Assembly (NCBI RefSeq): GCF_035989305.1
Contig: NZ_CP108514.1
Location: 1,178,001 to 1,242,000 of the forward strand
DNA length: 64,000 nt
Direction: 5' to 3'
Source: Streptomyces sp. NBC_01233
GTDB taxonomy: Bacteria; Actinomycetota; Actinomycetes; Streptomycetales; Streptomycetaceae
Below the pieces are notes generated by a model that was not told the origin of the DNA, ran no database searches, and worked only from the letters and a program-made list of their open reading frames with translations. Positions 52,236-60,212 of the stretch are shown here, one piece after another (the first letter of the stretch is position 1; the number at the start of each line of letters is the position of its first letter). The translations under genes were made by a program, and so were the position numbers.

Positions 52236-52632
52236 CGAGCACCGCCCTCAGCAGTGACTGGTCGGTGGCGGCGAACGCGTCGCCGCCGATGCCGGGGAAC
52301 CTCGGCGCCTGCACCATGACGGCCCCGTGTTCCATCAGGTCGGACAGCAGCACCTTCACCACCGCGGCCGGCAGCCGCAGCTGCCCGGCCACCTCGGCGA
52401 CGGTGACCGCCACGGCGCCCGCGCACAGCCGCAGCACAAGGGTGTGCTCGGCCCCGAACGGGATGCGCGGGCGCACCCCGGTCGCGGTCACCAGCGAGAG
52501 CAGGTCGAGCGAGACGCCCGGCCGGGTCCGCCCGCCGCTGGCGGTGTACGGGCGCATCACCCGGCCCGCCGAGTCGTCGAGCCACGGCGTGTCCCGCCCC
52601 TTCGCGTACGCCCCCGTACCGCGTGCCCTCAT
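52213..52632 (-). CDS. cvnC: Conservon DUF742 protein
   Basis: A 139-aa DUF742 protein. It has RVMRPYTASGGRTRPGVSLD, SLVTATGVRPRIPFGAEHTL and a winged-helix-like end AEVAGQLRLPAAVVKVLLSD, LMEHGAVMVQAP. In conservons, CvnC bridges the roadblock protein and the GTPase. It overlaps both neighbours, which suggests fixed stoichiometry. Confidence 0.92.
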   Translation of the reverse strand: MRARGTGAYAKGRDTPWLDDSAGRVMRPYTASGGRTRPGVSLDLLSLVTATGVRPRIPFGAEHTLVLRLCAGAVAVTVAEVAGQLRLPAAVVKVLLSDLMEHGAVMVQAPRFPGIGGDAFAATDQSLLRAVLDGLRKRL

Positions 52633-53063
52633 CGCTCCGGGTCGGCGGTGGGCCGCCGCGGCGGGGCCGCCAGGTACGGACGTACGCTCTTGACCAGCAT
52701 CGCCATCTCGTAGCCGAGCACCCCGGCGTCCGCCTCGCGGTCGGCGAGGACGGCCAGGCAGGTCCCGGATCCGGCCGCCGAGACGAAGACGAGCGCGGTG
52801 TCGAGTTCGACGACGACCTGGCGCACCTCGGCGCCGTCCCCGAAGCGGGAGCCGGCACTGCGGCCCAGCGAGTACAGGCCGGACGCGAGGGCCGCCAGGT
52901 GGTCGGCGCTGTCGGCGTCCAGGCCGTGCACGCAGGTGACGAGCCCGTCGGCGGTGAGGAGTACGGCGCTGCGCGTGTACGGCACGCGCTGCACCAGGCC
53001 GCTGAGCAGCCAGTCGAGGTCCGAGAGCCGGCTGCCGGTCTTCGTCGCCACTTCGCCGCCCAT
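52629..53063 (-). CDS. cvnB: Conservon roadblock/LC7 protein
   Basis: A 144-aa roadblock/LC7 domain protein: LSDLDWLLSGLVQRVPYTRS, AVLLTADGLVTCVHGLDADS, DHLAALASGLYSLGRSAGSR, VVVELDTALVFVSAAGSG. It acts as a GTPase-interacting partner. ATG 53063 is chosen because AAGGAG lies 9 nt upstream; ATG 53102, overlapping the cvnA stop, gives 13 more residues. Confidence 0.92.
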   Translation of the reverse strand: MGGEVATKTGSRLSDLDWLLSGLVQRVPYTRSAVLLTADGLVTCVHGLDADSADHLAALASGLYSLGRSAGSRFGDGAEVRQVVVELDTALVFVSAAGSGTCLAVLADREADAGVLGYEMAMLVKSVRPYLAAPPRRPTADPER

Positions 53064-53098
53064 GGGGGTGCGCTCCTTGCTGAGGTGGGTGGTCGGGG

Positions 53099-55315
53099 TC
53101 ATAGCTGGTTCTCCGACTGGGCGAGGCCGAAGCCCCGCCGGAAGGCGGCCATCAGGCCGGGATCGTGCAGCGGCTGTTCGGTGTCCGTGGCCGGGCGCGG
53201 CACGGGCGCCTCGCGCAGTTGCGGCGCCAGATGCTGCTGCGCCCGCCGCCGGGGCAGCGCGGGCCGCTCCTCCTCGTCCCCGGGCTCGCCGGGCAGGCCC
53301 GCGCCATCCGCCCAGGGGTCCCCCTCACCCGTCTCGCCGGCCCGCTGAAGGGGCAGCGCCGGGCCCCCGGCCCCGCCGGAGGCCGACGGCACCCCTCGCC
53401 CCGGCAGGACCGGGGCTCCGGACCAGGACTCGGCCACCGGACCGATCGCGGGGGCGGCGGAATCCGTGTCCCGCGGCCGGGGAGCAGGCGTCGGCGCAGG
53501 CGCCAGGGCCGCGGCCCCGTCGGCGGCAGCCGGGAACCCGACTCGCGCGGCTGCTGCGTCCCCGGGCTCGGGCCCGGACCAGAGCCCGGCCTCCGCCCCG
53601 CGCAGGGGCCCGGCCGGGGCTCCGGCCCACGGCTCGGCCGGAAGCCCGGCCCGTGGAGCGCCCTCCAGCCACACCAACGGCCCGTCCCCGGTCGCGGGCC
53701 CGGACCCGGTCTCCGGCCCCGGCGGGGGGCCGGCCGGAGCCCCGGCCCATGGCCCGGGCGCCGTACCGGGCACGGGCTCGGCCGGAGCCCCGGCTCGCGG
53801 GCCGGGGCCGGTCGTGGTCGGGGCGTCGGCCCAGGGGGCGGGGGCCGGAGCGGCCGTGGGGGCGGCGGGAGACGGTGGAACGGATCGCGGCGCGGGGGCG
53901 GCCGGGGCCTCGGAGCCGGTCCGGGGTGCGGGGAGAGGGGAGGCTGCGGAGCCGGGATGGGGGCGCGGGGCGGAGCGCGGGTCAGGGAACGGGGTGGGGC
54001 CGCGCTGCGGGGCCGGCTGCCAGGGCACCGGCACGGGGACCGGTTCCAGGTGGGGGATCGACGGGGCCTCGCCCGTGCCCCACGAGGTGGACCGGGAGCC
54101 ACCCGCCGCGTCGGCGGCGCTCGGCGCCTCCGCGCCCAGCAGCTCCTGCGGCAGCACGAGCACGGCGAGCACGCCACCGTAGATGTTGGACTTGAGCTCG
54201 ACGGCGATCCCGTGCCGGCGGGCCAGGGCCGCGACGACGAACAGCCCGATCCGCCCGTCCGCCAGCAGGTGCCGGACGCTGATCTGGTCGGGGTCGCCGA
54301 GCAGGGCGTTCATCCGGTGCTGTTCCTCCACCGGCATGCCCAGCCCCCGGTCCTCCACCTCGACCGCGATCCCCGCGGTGACCCGCTCGGCGCGCAGCAC
54401 CACATCGGTGTCGGGGGCGGAGAAGACCGTGGCGTTCTCGACCAGTTCGGCCAGCAGGTGCGCCACGTCGGCGACGGCGTGCCCGCGGACGCTGCCGCCG
54501 GCCGGGGGCACGACCTTGACCCGGGTGTACTGCTCGACCTCCGCGACCGAGGAGCGGAGCACCTCGCTCAGGTCGATCGGACGGGTCCACTGGCGGCGGG
54601 AGGCGGCCCCGCCCAGCACGGCGAGGTTCTCGGCGTGCCGGCGGATCCGGGTGGCGAGGTGGTCGACGTGGAAGAGCTCCTTGAGCAGGTCCGGGTCCTC
54701 GACCGTGTCCTCCAGGTCGTCGAGGAGCGAGATCTCCCGGTGCACCAGGGACTGCAGGCGACGCGCGAGGTTGACGAAGACCTCGACCTTGCGCTCGCTG
54801 TCGGACGGGGTGGCGGGGCCGGCCAGCCGGATGAGGGTGGCGTGCGCCTGTTCGCGGGCGCCGCGCAGCTCCTGGGAGAGCAGCCAGAACTCGTCCACCC
54901 CGGACGGGTCGCCGCCGGGCGCCGGCTCGCCCCGTACCGGGCGGGGCGGGGCCTCGCCCCGTTCCAGCCGGTCGGCGGCGGTGCGCAGCTCCTGGCGGCC
55001 GCGCACGCTGGAGCGGCGCAGCGCCTCGCACCGGTCCCGTACGGCCTTGGCGGCGCGCTGGGCCCCGAGCAGGGCTGCGGCGAGGGCGCCGACCACGAGC
55101 AGGGCGCAGCCGGTGAGCACCGGCCACAGCCGGGCGTCGCGGTCGCCCGCGCCGCCGCCGAGCTGGAGGGTGAAGATCACTGCGGCGGCGCCGCTGAGCG
55201 CGGCGGCGAGCGTCGGCAGGACGGCTGCGCGCACCAGCTGGGGGCGCAGCTGCCGGCCGGGACCGGTGACGGCATGTCTCGACGGGGAGTGGCGGGCGGC
55301 GCGGAGTCCGGACAT
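53099..55315 (-). CDS. cvnA: Conservon sensor histidine-kinase-like protein with Pro/Ala/Gly-rich tail
   Basis: A 738-aa membrane sensor. Two transmembrane helices (about 30-52 and 63-85) are followed by a coiled linker, a dimerisation-like region (RRLQSLVHREISLLDDLEDT, LFHVDHLATRIRRHAENLAV) and an HATPase_c domain with HLLAELVENATVFSAPDTDV (N box) and GIAVEVEDRGLGMPVEEQHR (G1). From about residue 400 the protein is a low-complexity Pro/Ala/Gly tail of some 300 residues. The phosphoacceptor His is in HLATRIRRHAENL by position. It is the first gene of cvnABCD. Confidence 0.92.
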   Translation of the reverse strand: MSGLRAARHSPSRHAVTGPGRQLRPQLVRAAVLPTLAAALSGAAAVIFTLQLGGGAGDRDARLWPVLTGCALLVVGALAAALLGAQRAAKAVRDRCEALRRSSVRGRQELRTAADRLERGEAPPRPVRGEPAPGGDPSGVDEFWLLSQELRGAREQAHATLIRLAGPATPSDSERKVEVFVNLARRLQSLVHREISLLDDLEDTVEDPDLLKELFHVDHLATRIRRHAENLAVLGGAASRRQWTRPIDLSEVLRSSVAEVEQYTRVKVVPPAGGSVRGHAVADVAHLLAELVENATVFSAPDTDVVLRAERVTAGIAVEVEDRGLGMPVEEQHRMNALLGDPDQISVRHLLADGRIGLFVVAALARRHGIAVELKSNIYGGVLAVLVLPQELLGAEAPSAADAAGGSRSTSWGTGEAPSIPHLEPVPVPVPWQPAPQRGPTPFPDPRSAPRPHPGSAASPLPAPRTGSEAPAAPAPRSVPPSPAAPTAAPAPAPWADAPTTTGPGPRAGAPAEPVPGTAPGPWAGAPAGPPPGPETGSGPATGDGPLVWLEGAPRAGLPAEPWAGAPAGPLRGAEAGLWSGPEPGDAAAARVGFPAAADGAAALAPAPTPAPRPRDTDSAAPAIGPVAESWSGAPVLPGRGVPSASGGAGGPALPLQRAGETGEGDPWADGAGLPGEPGDEEERPALPRRRAQQHLAPQLREAPVPRPATDTEQPLHDPGLMAAFRRGFGLAQSENQL

Positions 55316-55579
55316 CGGCGTCCTCGGTACGTGGGGCCCGGCCCCCAGCGTTCCCGGGGCCCGGTGTTGATCACCGGATACCCACGCTAGACCCCGCCAT
55401 CCCGCCCCGGAACGCCAGTTGGGGAACTTCGAGGGGGTGCTTCCCGCTCCCGGTGGAGCGCTCGCACAACCGCCCGAATGCGCCTGGCGGTCCCGGGCGG
55501 CGACAGCCGCCGGCCCCGCGCGCCCTCACCCCCGGGGCGCCGCCACCCGCCCCGGGGCCCCGCGGTGGGCGGCGGGACG

Positions 55580-56782
55580 TCAGGACCCGACGGCCTCGGG
55601 TTCCTCGCGGATCACGGCCTGCGGCCGCTCCGCGGTGACGGGGCCCGGGGTCGCGGCCGGGGCGATGGCCCCGCCGCCCGCGACGAACGGCCGCCACCAG
55701 GGCTCCGCCGGGGCCTCGCTGGACCCCGGCTCGAACGGCTGGCCCGGGATCGGCAGCGCGATGGCCGCCCCGGCGCCCTCGGCTGCGGTCAGCGTGCCCT
55801 CGCCCGGCTCGTCCCACGGGTGCAGGGCCAGGTTGAAGGTGCCCCAGTGGATCGGCAGCATCGTGCCGTGCGCGGTGCCGCCCTGCAGGTCGAGGTGGGC
55901 GCGCATGCCTTCCTCGGGGGTCATGTGGATGTCGGGCCAGTACTCGGAGTACGCCCCGATCTGGATCATCGTGGCGTCGAAGGGCCCGTGTTCGGCGCCG
56001 ATCTCCTTGAAACCGGGGAAGTAGCCGGTGTCCCCGCTGTGGTAGATCCGGTGCTCGTCGCCCGCGACGACCCAGGAGGCCCACAGGGTGTGCTGCTGGT
56101 TGCGCAGGCCGCGTCCGCAGAAGTGCCGGGCGGGGGTGGCCGTCAGGGAGAGCCCGGCGATCTTGGTGCTCTCGTTCCAGTCCAGCTCGCGCAGCCGGTC
56201 GGCGGACACGCCCCAGCGTTCCAGGTGCGCGCCCACGCCCAGCGGGACGGCGAAGACCGTGTCCGTGCCGGCCAGGGCCTTGACGGTGGGCAGGTCGAGG
56301 TGGTCGTAGTGGTCGTGCGAGATGACCACGACGTCGACCTCGCCCAGCGAGGCCAGCGGGACGGGCACCGGGTGCAGTCGCCTGGGGCCGGCGAAGGGGA
56401 AGGGGGAGCACCGCTCGCCCCACACCGGGTCGAACAGCACCCGGCGGCCGTCGATCTCCGCGAGCACGCTGGAGTGGCCCATCCAGGTCAGCCGCAGACC
56501 GCTCGCGGGCGGCTTCGCCAGCTCCGCCAGGGTCGTCGGGTACACGGGGATGGGCGCGGCGGGACTGCGCCGTACCCGCTGCTCCCGGTGGAAGTAGATC
56601 TTGGCGAACTCCGCCATCGACCCCGAGGGCCTGTTCCGGGCCCCGACCGGGTTCTGGAAGACGCCGTCGGCGAAGTTCGGCGAGCGGCGGATGCGGTCCA
56701 GCCGGGCACCGGACGGGTCCGCGCCGAAGGCTTCGGGCCGCAGGGCGCGCAGCCGGGGACGCAGGGGACGGGAGCCGGTCAA
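55580..56782 (-). CDS. MBL-fold metallo-hydrolase (UlaG/NAPE-PLD-like)
   Basis: A 400-aa hydrolase. N-terminal TGSRPLRPRLRALRPEAFG and FADGVFQNPVG lead to RLTWMGHSSVLAEIDGRRVL and the metal motif VVVISHDHYDHLDLPTVKAL (H-x-H-x-D-H). Further ligands are in ATPARHFCGRG, IYHSGDTGYFPGFKEIG and MLPIHWGTFNLALHPWDEP. The substrate is not known; the family includes phospholipase-like and lactonase-like enzymes. TTG 56782 is preferred because GGAGG lies 5 nt upstream; ATG 56842 opens a longer frame. The last 60 residues are Pro/Ala-rich. Confidence 0.88.
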   Translation of the reverse strand: MTGSRPLRPRLRALRPEAFGADPSGARLDRIRRSPNFADGVFQNPVGARNRPSGSMAEFAKIYFHREQRVRRSPAAPIPVYPTTLAELAKPPASGLRLTWMGHSSVLAEIDGRRVLFDPVWGERCSPFPFAGPRRLHPVPVPLASLGEVDVVVISHDHYDHLDLPTVKALAGTDTVFAVPLGVGAHLERWGVSADRLRELDWNESTKIAGLSLTATPARHFCGRGLRNQQHTLWASWVVAGDEHRIYHSGDTGYFPGFKEIGAEHGPFDATMIQIGAYSEYWPDIHMTPEEGMRAHLDLQGGTAHGTMLPIHWGTFNLALHPWDEPGEGTLTAAEGAGAAIALPIPGQPFEPGSSEAPAEPWWRPFVAGGGAIAPAATPGPVTAERPQAVIREEPEAVGS

Positions 56783-56974
56783 AGCGCCTCCAGGGAGGAT
56801 GGAGTGAGGGGTGGTCGTCTCTCTACGACCATCCCAACGCACACCGGCCCCGAAGGATTCCGCTTACGGCCCGCGTCCCCTTCCGTGCCCCGTCCCCCGC
56901 TGGGCCCCCGTGCCCCCGTCCCCTCCTGTGTCCCGCCCGGGGCTCCCGCGCCCCCGCCGCCCCGGGCCGTACGC

Positions 56975-57760
56975 CTACAGCGGCAGCAGGTCGGGCCGCT
57001 TCGCCTCGACGTGGTCCCCGGAGGACTCGCCGCGCAGCCGCCGGCCGATCCACGGCACGAGGTGGTCGCGCGCCCACTGGATGTTGTCGCGGGTCACGTC
57101 CACCGAGCCGCGCGGCCGCTGCGGCGGCCACGGCTGGTCGGGGTCGGTCGGCACGTCCAGCCCGAGCACCTGAGCCGACCGCAGCGCGACCCGCGTGTGC
57201 CCCTCGGGCGAGAGGTGCAGCCGGTCCGCGTCCCATGCCCGCCGGTCCTGTACGGACTTCAGCGACCAGAGGTCGAGCACCGGGCAGTCGTAGCGGTCGG
57301 CGATGGCGCGCACGTGCGCGCTGTAGGTCGCCACCTTGCCCCGGAGGTGCTTGAGGACCGGCACGCCCCGGGTGTCGAAGCCGGTCGTGATCATGACCTG
57401 GCCGACCGCGCCGGAGAGGTCGGCCACGGCCGCCTCGAACCGCTCGGCCACGTCGTCCGGGTCGCTGCCGGGCCGGATGATGTCGTTGCCGCCCGCGCAG
57501 AAGCTGACCAGGTCCGGTGCGAGGGCCTTGGCCCTCGGAAGCTGGTCGGCCACGATCTGGTCGAGGAGCTTTCCGCGCACCGCCAGATTCGCATAACGGA
57601 AGTCGTGCTCGTCGCGCTGATCGGCCAGGAGTACGGCGAGCCGGTCCGCCCAGCCGAGATACGAATCCCCGGGTCCCGGGTCCCCCACGCCTTCGGTGAA
57701 GCTGTCCCCGATCGCCGCGTACGAGCCGATGGTCTTGAGTTTCGTCGTCGTCGCTGCCAC
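56975..57760 (-). CDS. SGNH/GDSL hydrolase
   Basis: A 261-aa esterase/lipase-like enzyme. Block I is YAAIGDSFTEGVGDPGPGDS (nucleophile Ser in GDS), block II glycine in NLAVRGKLL, block III VSFCAGGNDIIRPGSDPDDV (Asn in GGND) and block V DRLHLSPEGHTRVALRSAQV (Asp-x-x-His). It has no signal peptide, so it is cytoplasmic unless exported otherwise. The ester hydrolysed is not known. It stands alone between the MBL-fold gene and the terminator of the M23 gene. Confidence 0.92.
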   Translation of the reverse strand: MAATTTKLKTIGSYAAIGDSFTEGVGDPGPGDSYLGWADRLAVLLADQRDEHDFRYANLAVRGKLLDQIVADQLPRAKALAPDLVSFCAGGNDIIRPGSDPDDVAERFEAAVADLSGAVGQVMITTGFDTRGVPVLKHLRGKVATYSAHVRAIADRYDCPVLDLWSLKSVQDRRAWDADRLHLSPEGHTRVALRSAQVLGLDVPTDPDQPWPPQRPRGSVDVTRDNIQWARDHLVPWIGRRLRGESSGDHVEAKRPDLLPL

Positions 57761-57858
57761 GGGACACCATCCTTCACTCCCGTAACCAACCTACGCCAAC
57801 GTAATGAGGGGTTGACGGACCGTGATCTCTACCACGTGGGGGATAAGGAATAAGTACA

Positions 57859-57895
57859 CGTGAGGCCGGGACCCCCCTCGGGTCCCGGCCTCACG
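57859..57895 (-). terminator. Terminator of the M23 peptidase gene
   Basis: A perfect 16-bp stem (57859-57874 with 57880-57895) and a 5-nt loop, 29 bp beyond the peptidase stop on the minus strand, followed by TGTACTTATTCC. Confidence 0.85.
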
Positions 57896-57923
57896 CGTGT
57901 CCGTACTCCGGCGGCGGGTGCCG

Positions 57924-58910
57924 TCAGATGCTGACGCCCTTGGAGCGGAGGTAGGCCAGCGGGTCGATGTCGGAGCCGTACGAGGGGCCGGTGCGGATCT
58001 CGAAGTGGAGGTGCGGGCCGGTGGAGTTGCCCGTGGAGCCGGAGAGGCCGAGGGTCTGGCCGGCGGTGACGCTCTGGCCGGAGGAGACGGACAGCTGGGA
58101 CAGGTGGGCGTACTGGGAGTACCTGCCGTCCGCGTGCCGGATGACGACCTCGTTGCCGTACGCGCCGCCCCAGCCGGCGGAGACCACGGTGCCCGCACCG
58201 ACGGCCCTGACGGTGGTACCGGAGCTCGCGATGAAGTCGACGCCGGTGTGGTAACCGGAGGACCACATGCTGCCCGCGACCTTGTACTGGGTGGAGATGC
58301 CGCCGCCGAGCGGGGCGACGAAGCCGGAGGCCGACTGCTGCCCGGCGGGAGCCTCGGCGGCGGAGTCCTGCTGCGCCGGGGCCTTCGCGGCCGGCTTCGC
58401 GGCCGGCTTCGGGGCCGCCTTCGGGGCTGCCTTCGGGGCTGCCTTCGGGGCTGCCTTCGGAGCCGCCTCGGGGGCGGACTCCGGAGCGGCCTCGGCCTCG
58501 GGGGCGGATTCCACCGGAGCCGCCTCGGCCGCACCACCGAGGTTCAGCTTCAGGCCGGGGTGGATCAGCGACGGGTTGGTGCCGACCGCCTCGCGGTTGT
58601 CGGCGTACAGCTGCTCCCAGCCGCCGGACAGGTGGCGCTCGGCGGCGATCTTGGAGAGGTAGTCGCCCGGCACGACCGTGTAGACGCTCGGCGCGGTCTG
58701 CACGGCGGCGGGCGCGGCCTGCAGCGGAGCGGGGAGCTGCGGGGCCACGGCGGGGGCCACCGCGGTCGCCGCGGCCGGGACGCCGGCCGCGTGGGCGCCG
58801 GCCGCGCCGATCAGCGGCAAGGCGAGGGCCGCGCCACCGGTGCCTGCGACGGCGAGACCGCGCGATATCGAAAGGGACTTGGGACGGCGGTGCTTACCCT
58901 TTGCAGGCAT
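57924..58910 (-). CDS. Secreted LysM/M23 cell-wall peptidase
   Basis: A 328-aa exported cell-wall hydrolase. A signal peptide with core LAVAGTGGAALALPLIGAAG and AHA cleavage site is followed by a LysM domain (YTVVPGDYLSKIAAERHLSG to SLIHPGLKLNL, about 77-124). A repetitive AAPK linker (about 125-190) leads to an M23 metallopeptidase domain with the zinc ligands in YHTGVDFIASSGT and GPHLHFEIRTG, ending DIDPLAYLRSKGV. It cleaves peptidoglycan cross-links or stems. Expression is probably under the c-di-AMP riboswitch just upstream. Confidence 0.93.
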   Translation of the reverse strand: MPAKGKHRRPKSLSISRGLAVAGTGGAALALPLIGAAGAHAAGVPAAATAVAPAVAPQLPAPLQAAPAAVQTAPSVYTVVPGDYLSKIAAERHLSGGWEQLYADNREAVGTNPSLIHPGLKLNLGGAAEAAPVESAPEAEAAPESAPEAAPKAAPKAAPKAAPKAAPKPAAKPAAKAPAQQDSAAEAPAGQQSASGFVAPLGGGISTQYKVAGSMWSSGYHTGVDFIASSGTTVRAVGAGTVVSAGWGGAYGNEVVIRHADGRYSQYAHLSQLSVSSGQSVTAGQTLGLSGSTGNSTGPHLHFEIRTGPSYGSDIDPLAYLRSKGVSI

Positions 58911-58924
58911 GGCGAATTCCTCTC

Positions 58925-59125
58925 CGGCGCCTGCGAGGTGAGCTGTCGGGTTCGGACTGGAGATGTCCGGCCGTACATGAACGGCGCATGCACGTCTTCA
59001 CCCCGAGCCGTTCCGGCGAAAAGATCTCCGGAACAGCGGCTTACCTGGTTCCCCCGCTCCTGCCGCACGAATGGTCGAGTGCGGTTTCCGGGCGGCGGCA
59101 GGATTCGGCGATCCACCCGGATCGA
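58925..59125 (-). ncRNA. ydaO/yuaA-type cyclic-di-AMP riboswitch
   Basis: In the leader of the M23 peptidase, reading on the minus strand, the conserved ydaO elements occur in order: CCGAATCCTGCCGCC (about 59110), GGGGGAACCAGG (about 59050), CTCGGGGTGAAGACG (about 59010), CCGAACCCGACAGCTCACC and CCTCGCAGGC (about 58930). In actinobacteria this riboswitch precedes resuscitation factors and cell-wall hydrolases and turns expression off when c-di-AMP is bound. The spacing to the start codon is about 20 nt. Confidence 0.85.
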
Positions 59126-59402
59126 TCGCGAACGTAATCCCTTGCGCCAGCAGGGAACAAGCCACGAATTTCCTGACGGAATCACAGGGATGAGGAATCG
59201 GCGGAATTCCGGTCACCCTCCGTCCATTACCCGCCGTCAACAACCGCTCCGACGAGGCCATTCGGCATTCGTGATCAGGCACTCACCGTCACCGTATGAT
59301 CTGGCTCACGGGGACGTGCCCGATCTCGCCTCCGGATATGGCAAGTTGGCGCCAAACAGTTCAATTCGGACAGACGTCCCATCATGAAGCGGAGGAGTTC
59401 CC
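59126..59402. promoter_or_regulatory. Divergent promoter region
   Basis: About 280 bp between the riboswitch 5' end and the tyrosine phosphatase start. It is A/T-richer than the coding parts and should contain the promoter of the riboswitch transcript and that of the phosphatase gene. The latter has GGAGG 7 nt before its GTG. I cannot fix promoter hexamers. Confidence 0.4.
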
Positions 59403-60194
59403 GTGACCCAGCAGATACAGGAGCCGGGGCTGACCGGAGTGCGCAATTTCCGTGATGTGGGCGGATTGCCGACTTCTGATGGACGAAGGGTCAGAGCAGG
59501 ACGACTCTTCCGAAGCGGACATCTCGCACATGCCACCGAAACCGATGCAGAGTTCCTCGCCTCGCTCGGCCTCCACACCGTCTTCGACTTCCGCAACGGC
59601 GCCGACCACGCGCTGGAGGGGCCGGACGTGGAACTGCCCGGCGTACGGAACGTGAACATCCCGCTCTCGGATCCGGCCGACGGCCGGGAGTTCTGGCGGC
59701 TGGTGCGCGACGGCGACCTCGACCAGCTGCGCGCGATCCTGGGCGACGGCAAGGCCGCGGCCCGGATGACGAACTCGTACCGCAGGATCATCGAGCAGCG
59801 CACCGCCGAGCACAGCCGGGTCGTGCACGCGCTCGCCGAGGACAGCGTCCCCGCCCTCCTGCACTGCGCGGCCGGCAAGGACCGGGCCGGCCTCTCGATC
59901 GCCGTGACCCTGCTCGCGCTGGGCGTCGAGCGCGAGGCGATCGTGGCGGACTACCTGGAGTCGAACGCCCCGCACCGCCGCTACCGGGTGCGCCGCAGCG
60001 GCGCGTCCGACGAGGCCCGCTCCCCCGAGGTGATGGAGCTGCTCGCGCCGCTCTTCGACGCCCGCGCCGAGTACCTGGTCGCCGCGTTCGAGACCATCGA
60101 CGAGACCTGGGGCGGGGTGGACCCCTACCTGGCGGAGGGCCTCGGGCTGATCCCCGAGACCCTCGGCCGGCTGCGTGACCGGCTGCTGGAATAG
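59403..60194 (+). CDS. Tyrosine/serine protein phosphatase (PTP, DSP-like)
   Basis: A 263-aa phosphatase starting with GTG 59403. It has TGVRNFRDVGGLPTSDGRRV at the N-terminus, VFDFRNGADHALEGPD, and the catalytic P-loop LLHCAAGKDRAGLSIAVTLL (Cys-x5-Arg, with the K-D-R-x-G form typical of bacterial MptpB-like phosphatases). The product length fits the family. The substrate may be phosphotyrosine, phosphoserine or phosphoinositide. It converges with the hopanoid operon end, 18 bp away. Confidence 0.92.
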   Translation: MTQQIQEPGLTGVRNFRDVGGLPTSDGRRVRAGRLFRSGHLAHATETDAEFLASLGLHTVFDFRNGADHALEGPDVELPGVRNVNIPLSDPADGREFWRLVRDGDLDQLRAILGDGKAAARMTNSYRRIIEQRTAEHSRVVHALAEDSVPALLHCAAGKDRAGLSIAVTLLALGVEREAIVADYLESNAPHRRYRVRRSGASDEARSPEVMELLAPLFDARAEYLVAAFETIDETWGGVDPYLAEGLGLIPETLGRLRDRLLE

Positions 60195-60212
60195 ACCGCC
60201 CGGAGCGGGCCG

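Noticed and set aside
53165..55390. 741-codon plus-strand open frame
   Set aside because: Antisense to cvnA; Gly/Arg-rich with no motif.
55478..57853. 791-codon plus-strand open frame
   Set aside because: Antisense to both the MBL-fold and SGNH genes, which carry clear catalytic motifs.
58381..58480. Repeats in the M23 peptidase gene as a separate element
   Set aside because: They encode the AAPK linker between LysM and M23 domains, a common feature of this protein family.
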